From: Alphaproteobacteria bacterium
Lineage (GTDB): Bacteria; Pseudomonadota; Alphaproteobacteria; Caulobacterales; Caulobacteraceae
DNA length: 6,595 nt
Direction of reading: 5' to 3'
NCBI GenBank assembly: GCA_028869395.1
Contig: JAGWSE010000278.1
Coordinates: 1 to 6,595, forward strand
Part shown: positions 1 to 6,595 of the stretch, piece by piece
How the letters are laid out: the number at the start of each line of letters is the position of its first letter
Numbering within the stretch: position 1 is the first letter of the stretch
Notes under the pieces: model-generated
Told to the model about the DNA's origin: nothing
Database searches by the model: none
What the model saw: the letters and a program-made list of their open reading frames with translations, nothing else
Program-made: the position numbers and the translations under genes

Positions 1-910
1 CGACCAGGTGCTGCATGCGGGTGTGCGCTCGATCACCGATCTGATGGTGCTGCCGGGCCTGATCAATCTCGACTTCGCCGATGTGCGCTCGGTCATGTCC
101 GATATGGGCAAGGCCATGATGGGCACCGGCGAGGCCGTGGGCGACGACCGCGCGCTGATGGCGGCCCAGAACGCCATCCAGAACCCGCTCCTCGACGAGG
201 TGTCGCTGAAGGGCGCCAAGGCCGTGCTGGTCAATGTGACCGGCGGCCTCGACATGACGCTGCTCGAAGTCGACGAGGCGGCCAACGCCATCTCCGAGCA
301 GGTCGATCCGGAAGCCAACATCATCTTCGGCGCCGCCTTCGATCCCAGCCTCGACGGCATGATCCGCGTGTCGGTGGTGGCCACCGGCATGGACGGCGCC
401 TCGATCGCCGCCATCGAGCCGAAGCCCGAGCGCCGCACGGTCGCGGTCGCCCAGCGCGCCGCCGAGCCCGCGGCGGTCGAAAATGTCGCCCCCGAACCGG
501 CCCCGATCGCGGCGTTCGCCGAGCCGGCCCCGGCCGTCGAGATCGTCGCCGAGCCTGCCACCTCGCTTCCGGTGGAAGAGGAGCAGCCCGACCTCTACGC
601 CGCCGCCGCGGCGACCAGGTCTGCCCCCACCGTGACGCGGATCGTGGATCCCTCCGTGGCCGACGACGAGGAGGACATCGACGACGAGCCGCTGTTCACG
701 GAGCCCGCCTTCGAGTCGCGGCGTCCGCGCAGCGGGTTCCTGTCGCTATTCGGCGGCCGCGCGCGCTACGACGCGGCGGTCTCGGCGCCTGGCCCGAGGG
801 CGTCGGCCCGCGGCGGCGCCATGCCGCTTGAAGCCGTCCAACCGGAGGCCGAGGCCGAGTCGGCCGAGGACCTGGAGATCCCCTCTTTTTTGCGGCGCCT
901 CGCCAACTAG
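1..910 (+). CDS. ftsZ: Cell division protein FtsZ, C-terminal part (5' end outside window)
   Basis: FtsZ is the tubulin-like GTPase that polymerises into the cytoplasmic Z-ring and recruits the division machinery. The reading frame is already open at the window edge (complete codons from base 2) and gives about 302 residues ending at TAG 908-910. The start contains the T7 catalytic loop (GLINLDFADVRSVM), whose Asp completes the GTPase site of the neighbouring subunit, followed by MGKAMMGTGEA. The C-terminal core ends around FDPSLDGMIRVSVVATG (about residue 130 of the fragment). A linker of about 155 residues follows, rich in Ala, Pro, Glu and Asp, with an acidic stretch (DDEEDIDDE) and a hydrophobic island (SGFLSLFGG, residues about 244-252). 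The last residues, EIPSFLRRLAN, match the conserved tail that binds FtsA and other partners. The long linker resembles Caulobacter-type FtsZ. The GTP-binding N-terminal half lies upstream. Identity is essentially certain. Confidence 0.98.
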   Translation, partial: DQVLHAGVRSITDLMVLPGLINLDFADVRSVMSDMGKAMMGTGEAVGDDRALMAAQNAIQNPLLDEVSLKGAKAVLVNVTGGLDMTLLEVDEAANAISEQVDPEANIIFGAAFDPSLDGMIRVSVVATGMDGASIAAIEPKPERRTVAVAQRAAEPAAVENVAPEPAPIAAFAEPAPAVEIVAEPATSLPVEEEQPDLYAAAAATRSAPTVTRIVDPSVADDEEDIDDEPLFTEPAFESRRPRSGFLSLFGGRARYDAAVSAPGPRASARGGAMPLEAVQPEAEAESAEDLEIPSFLRRLAN

Positions 911-960
911 GGCGACGCTGACAACATAGGCGAATGCCGGGCCGGGCCCCGGCTTGATAC

Positions 961-995
961 AAACCTCCCGGGGCGATCCTTCCCGGGAGGTTTTT
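961..995 (+). terminator. Intrinsic terminator after ftsZ
   Basis: A perfect 12-bp inverted repeat (AAACCTCCCGGG at 961-972 and CCCGGGAGGTTT at 982-993) encloses a 9-base loop and runs into five T's (991-995), about 50 bases after the ftsZ stop. This is the classic layout of a Rho-independent terminator. A smaller GC-rich dyad just upstream (GCCGGG 936-941 / CCCGGC 948-953) could fold as a second stem. The right arm also contains the ribosome-binding site of the next small gene, so the element may have a second, translational role. On the minus strand the stem is followed by only three T's, so bidirectional function is doubtful. Confidence 0.85.
985..990 (+). promoter_or_regulatory. Ribosome-binding site buried in the terminator stem
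   Basis: GGGAGG lies six bases before the ATG at 997, a near-ideal Shine-Dalgarno position, and the spacer is the T-run of the terminator (plus one C). All six bases are paired in the hairpin 961-993, so a transcript reading through from ftsZ would hide this site. A transcript starting within the loop or right arm would leave it open. Confidence 0.7.
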
Positions 996-996
996 C

Positions 997-1206
997 ATGG
1001 ATCACGACCATCTCATCACGGTGCGCCCGGTCGCCGGCGGCTGGCGTGTGGCGCTGGATGACCTCCAGCCCCTGATGTTCCTCTCCGGTCGCAAGGCCGA
1101 GCAGCACGCCCGGATCCTCGCCGCCCACCTGGCCGAGATCGGCGACCGGGCCCTGGTGATGATCCACGACCGCGCCAGCGTGCTGGTCGGCCTGCAGGTG
1201 TTCTGA
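997..1206 (+). CDS. Small hypothetical protein, DUF2188-like
   Basis: This 69-residue protein has no recognised function. It starts at ATG 997 after a good Shine-Dalgarno (GGGAGG, six-base spacing) and stops at TGA 1204-1206. The predicted pattern is strand (HLITVRPV), Gly-Gly turn, strand (WRVAL), a central amphipathic helix (about residues 31-49, GRKAEQHARILAAHLAEIG), then two strands (ALVMIHDR and SVLVGLQVF). The order 'V-x-P-x-GGW-x-V ... K-x-x-A-x-x-x-A ... L-V-x-I-H-x-R' resembles the small DUF2188 family, whose role is unknown; this is by eye, not a search result. There is no signal peptide, membrane segment or cysteine, so it is probably a small cytoplasmic protein. It sits alone between the ftsZ terminator and a palindrome at 1215-1235. 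Good coding character and a well-placed start support a real gene. Confidence 0.7.
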   Translation: MDHDHLITVRPVAGGWRVALDDLQPLMFLSGRKAEQHARILAAHLAEIGDRALVMIHDRASVLVGLQVF

Positions 1207-1214
1207 GCCTGACC

Positions 1215-1235
1215 CCCCTCCCCGAAGGGGAGGGG
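1215..1235. repeat. Perfect short palindrome, likely dispersed intergenic repeat
   Basis: CCCCTCCCC (1215-1223), loop GAA, and GGGGAGGGG (1227-1235) form a perfect 9-bp stem. It begins nine bases after the stop codon of the small gene. There is no T-run behind it, so it is not a standard intrinsic terminator, though it could still end or protect a transcript. Compact C/G-block palindromes of this style are common between genes in Caulobacterales-type genomes, so I suspect a repeated element; only one copy is visible in this window. Confidence 0.5.
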
Positions 1236-1246
1236 ACGGCGGCCCC

Positions 1247-1292
1247 GTTAACGCTCCCAAAACGTAACACTGCGAAACACGAAGTGCTTTGC
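1247..1292 (+). promoter_or_regulatory. Probable lpxC promoter/leader region with two dyads
   Basis: This is the most AT-rich non-coding patch in the gap 1207-1377 and the likeliest place for lpxC control elements. It holds an imperfect dyad GTTAACG (1247-1253) / CGTAAC (1263-1268), with one unpaired A, and an imperfect hairpin with arms GCGAAACAC (1272-1280) and GTGCTTTGC (1284-1292) around GAA. I see no clear -35/-10 pair and no CtrA box, so the promoter assignment rests on position and composition only. Confidence 0.3.
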
Positions 1293-1362
1293 TGCGGCGC
1301 CACAATCACCTTAGCCGGTGGGTTGGGGACGTCAGCTTGGTCGGCTTGCGCCGGCGACCATT

Positions 1363-1369
1363 GGGAAAG
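1363..1369 (+). promoter_or_regulatory. Ribosome-binding site that decides the lpxC start
   Basis: GGGAAAG lies eight bases before GTG 1378. The alternative in-frame GTG at 1318 has no purine-rich stretch in front of it and would add 20 residues (beginning MGWGRQLGRL) that do not look like an LpxC N-terminus. Confidence 0.5.
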
Positions 1370-1377
1370 ACCTTAGC

Positions 1378-2271
1378 GTGGCCGCAGAGGCGTTTCAGCA
1401 TACCGTCCGTTCGCCTGCCCTGTTCGCGGGCGTGGGCGTCCACACCGGCGCCCGTACGCGCGTGGCCGTGCGTCCGGCTCCCGTGGATACCGGCATCGTC
1501 TTCGTCCGCACCGACGTGAGGGAGGCGGACAGCGTGGTCCTCTGTGCGCCGCACACCGTGGTCAAGACCCAGCTCGGCACGGTCATCGGCAACGAGGCCG
1601 GCGTCACCGTCGCCACCATCGAGCACCTGATGGCGGCCCTCGTCATGCTGGGGGTCGACAACGCCGTGGTCGAGCTCGACGGGCCGGAGATGCCGATCAT
1701 GGATGGCTCGTCGCTGCCGTTCGTGAAGATCCTCGACCGCGCGGGCTTGCGCACCCAGGACGCGCCGCGCCGGTTCATCGAGATCCTGGAGACCGTCGAG
1801 GTCGCCGACGGCGACAAGCGCGCCGCCCTCCGCCCCGCCGAGGGCTTCGAGGTGGCCTTCGAGATCCGCTTTCCGACCGCCGCGATCGGGACCCAGGCCA
1901 TCGACATGGCCATGGACGGCCAGGCCTTCCGCGACGAGCTCGCCGACTGCCGGACGTTCGGTTTCCTGCATGAGGTCGAGCACCTGCGCAGCCTGGGCCT
2001 CGCCCGCGGCGGCAGTCTGGAGAACGTGGTGGTCATCGAGGACGACCGCATCCTCAACCCCGAAGGCTTGCGCCGCCCGGACGAGTTCGTGCGCCACAAG
2101 GCGCTCGACGCCATCGGCGATCTCTACGTCCTGGGCGGACCGATCCTCGGCCGCTTCGAAGGCGAGCTGGCCGGTCACGCGATCAACAACCTGCTGGTCC
2201 GCGCCCTGGCGGCCCAGCCGACAGCCTGGCGCTGGCGGACCTTCGCAGAGGCGCTGAAGGAAGCGGTCTGA
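1378..2271 (+). CDS. lpxC: UDP-3-O-acyl-N-acetylglucosamine deacetylase
   Basis: LpxC removes the acetyl group from UDP-3-O-acyl-GlcNAc in the cytoplasm, the committed step of lipid A synthesis. From GTG 1378 the protein has 297 residues, close to the 305 of E. coli LpxC. It opens with QHTVRSPALFAGVGVHTG, the family N-terminus. The zinc ligands are visible as H83 (in IEHLMAAL), H240 and D244 (in VRHKALDAIGDLYVLG). Catalytic or substrate residues are E82, T193 (in CRTFGFLHEVEHL), K241 and H267 (in AGHAINNLL); they match E. coli E78, H79, T191, H238, K239, D242 and H265 by order and spacing. PEMPIMDGSSLPFV is the conserved inter-domain segment. The GTG start is chosen for its Shine-Dalgarno and for family length. 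It lies downstream of ftsZ but is separated by a terminator and a small gene, so it probably has its own promoter. No key residue is missing. Confidence 0.97.
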   Translation: MAAEAFQHTVRSPALFAGVGVHTGARTRVAVRPAPVDTGIVFVRTDVREADSVVLCAPHTVVKTQLGTVIGNEAGVTVATIEHLMAALVMLGVDNAVVELDGPEMPIMDGSSLPFVKILDRAGLRTQDAPRRFIEILETVEVADGDKRAALRPAEGFEVAFEIRFPTAAIGTQAIDMAMDGQAFRDELADCRTFGFLHEVEHLRSLGLARGGSLENVVVIEDDRILNPEGLRRPDEFVRHKALDAIGDLYVLGGPILGRFEGELAGHAINNLLVRALAAQPTAWRWRTFAEALKEAV

Positions 2272-2290
2272 CAGGCCGCGAACCCCATGT

Positions 2291-2316
2291 AACGCGCTGC
2301 TGCGCGGTTCGGTTCC
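2291..2316 (-). promoter_or_regulatory. Candidate EcfG (general stress sigma) promoter, antisense to lpxC
   Basis: Read on the minus strand, GGAAC (plus 2316-2312) is followed after exactly 17 bases by CGTT (plus 2294-2291). This matches the GGAAC-N16/17-CGTT pattern of promoters recognised by the alphaproteobacterial general-stress sigma factor EcfG (SigT in Caulobacter). Transcription would start near 2283-2285 and run leftwards into the 3' end of lpxC; no credible gene lies in that direction. The same bases 2291-2309 also form a hairpin (AACGCGC, loop TGCT, GCGCGGTT with one bulge), so the match could be a by-product of a stem after lpxC. A run of five T's at 2324-2328 is too far from that stem for a typical terminator. 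Confidence 0.35.
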
Positions 2317-2340
2317 ATCACGATTTTTCGCGCGTCTTCA

Positions 2341-2356
2341 GGGACTTGGAAGTCCC
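2341..2356. repeat. Short perfect inverted repeat upstream of the sensor kinase
   Basis: GGGACT (2341-2346), loop TGGA, AGTCCC (2351-2356) can form a 6-bp stem (seven pairs if the loop is reduced to two bases). It lies about 70 bases before the kinase start and has no T-run after it. It could be an operator or a leader hairpin; the sequence does not decide. Otherwise the gap 2272-2426 shows no convincing promoter on the plus strand. Confidence 0.3.
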
Positions 2357-2426
2357 GGTATGCCTTTCCGTGGTCCGGTCGTCCCGCTAAGACGTTCCGT
2401 TTGCTGGAGCGTACGGGGCCTCGCGG

Positions 2427-6350
<3,924 letters not shown>

Positions 6351-6394
6351 TCGCGGCCGGCTGCGACCGCCCGTTCCGTTTGCGCCCATCGGCG

Positions 6395-6412
6395 CCTAGT
6401 GTAGAAGCTAGG
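6395..6412. promoter_or_regulatory. CTAG-based dyad in the bamD upstream region
   Basis: CCTAG (6395-6399) and CTAGG (6408-6412) are inverted 5-bp arms separated by eight bases. GCTAGGTC (6407-6414) also resembles the -10 element of Caulobacter housekeeping promoters (GCTANAWC, one mismatch), but I find no matching -35 at the right distance. CTAG is generally scarce in proteobacterial DNA, so two copies 13 bases apart about 45 bases before bamD are a plausible control site. The rest of the gap 6351-6452 shows no convincing terminator for the kinase gene. Confidence 0.3.
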
Positions 6413-6443
6413 TCACGCGTGGGGGGCCGCGCTCGGTCGTTTT

Positions 6444-6450
6444 GAGGTGA
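6444..6450 (+). promoter_or_regulatory. Ribosome-binding site for bamD
   Basis: GAGGTGA matches seven bases of the anti-Shine-Dalgarno complement, with its GAGG core five bases before GTG 6453. It overlaps another in-frame GTG at 6447, which has no Shine-Dalgarno of its own at a suitable distance; this favours 6453 as the start. Confidence 0.6.
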
Positions 6451-6452
6451 AG

Positions 6453-6595
6453 GTGATCGCTCTTCGGAATTCGTGGGCCCGGCCCGGACTGGCCGCCGCC
6501 CTCTGCGCCCTCGCCGTGGCTGGATGCGCCAGCAAAGCCAAGAAGGCCCCGACGCTCGCCTATGAAGAGCGGCCGGTGAACCTGCTCTACGACAC
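6453..6595 (+). CDS. bamD: Outer membrane assembly lipoprotein BamD (ComL), N-terminal part (3' end outside window)
   Basis: BamD is the essential lipoprotein of the BAM complex, which inserts beta-barrel proteins into the outer membrane; it is anchored in the inner leaflet and faces the periplasm. Only 47 codons are visible. They show a lipoprotein signal peptide: a basic n-region (IALRNSWARPG), a hydrophobic core (LAAALCALA) and the lipobox VAGC, with the lipidated Cys at residue 25 (codon 6525-6527). After the cleavage site comes a Lys-rich spacer (ASKAKKAPT), then YEERPVNLLYDT, the segment that leads into the first TPR helix in alphaproteobacterial BamD/ComL. An in-frame GTG at 6447 would add two residues (MK). 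The TPR repeats lie beyond the window, so identity rests on the lipobox, the ERPVxLLY motif and the ftsZ-lpxC neighbourhood. Confidence 0.85.
   Translation, partial: MIALRNSWARPGLAAALCALAVAGCASKAKKAPTLAYEERPVNLLYD

Noticed and set aside
713..717. GANTC (CcrM methylation) sites as regulatory marks
   Set aside because: The copies I noticed (for example here and near 3309, 4006 and 6099) all fall inside coding sequence, none in a promoter region, so they carry no regulatory hint.
1247..1268. CtrA-type binding site upstream of lpxC
   Set aside because: There is one TTAAC, but the second half is GTAAC at the wrong distance (11 bases rather than 7 between the half-sites), so the full TTAA-N7-TTAA pattern is not met.
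1318..1377. Longer lpxC starting at GTG 1318
   Set aside because: No Shine-Dalgarno is present, and the added 20 residues do not fit the LpxC N-terminus, which begins just before QHTVRSPALFAGVGVHTG.
1306..2178. 290-residue open frame on the minus strand opposite lpxC
   Set aside because: Same kind of antisense shadow; lpxC on the plus strand has every catalytic residue in place. The EcfG-like promoter at 2291-2316 does point toward it, but the predicted protein resembles nothing and has no ribosome-binding site that I can see.
2287..2292. Minimal ATG-TAA start-stop element after lpxC
   Set aside because: No Shine-Dalgarno lies upstream and nothing suggests ribosome loading there; it is expected by chance.

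Overview
The window reads as a chromosomal fragment from a high-GC alphaproteobacterium, most likely a member of the Caulobacterales (Phenylobacterium- or Caulobacter-like). Three things point there: the order ftsZ - lpxC - bamD; an FtsZ with a long acidic, Ala/Pro-rich linker ending in an alphaproteobacterial-type tail (EIPSFLRRLAN); and strongly GC-biased third codon positions. The taxonomic call is inference, not a database match. All supported genes are on the + strand.

Layout. Positions 1-910 hold the 3' part of ftsZ (cell-division tubulin). A perfect 12-bp inverted repeat followed by a T-run (961-995) looks like an intrinsic terminator, and its right arm is also the ribosome-binding site of a 69-residue hypothetical protein (997-1206, DUF2188-like by eye). 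A compact palindrome (1215-1235) and the window's most AT-rich non-coding patch (about 1247-1292) lead into lpxC (1378-2271), the zinc deacetylase that commits to lipid A synthesis. The 155-base gap 2272-2426 contains two hairpins and, on the minus strand, a perfect match to the general-stress sigma factor (EcfG) promoter pattern pointing back at lpxC.

Positions 2427-6350 encode a 1307-residue soluble hybrid sensor kinase with two complete histidine-kinase cores and two receiver domains (PAS-GAF-HisKA-HATPase-REC-PAS-HisKA-HATPase-REC). After about 100 non-coding bases with a small CTAG-based dyad, the 5' end of bamD (lipoprotein of the outer-membrane beta-barrel assembly machine) runs off the window from 6453.

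How it fits together. ftsZ, lpxC and bamD serve septation, outer-leaflet lipid synthesis and outer-membrane protein insertion, a familiar envelope/division neighbourhood in alphaproteobacteria. The large sensor kinase between lpxC and bamD looks like an insertion into that neighbourhood; nothing in the sequence tells what it senses or controls. I see no tRNA, rRNA, CRISPR array, insertion sequence or phage feature. The most interesting items are the dual-kinase architecture and its location, the terminator that buries a start site, and the antisense EcfG-type promoter match. I do not see a clearly new multi-gene system here.
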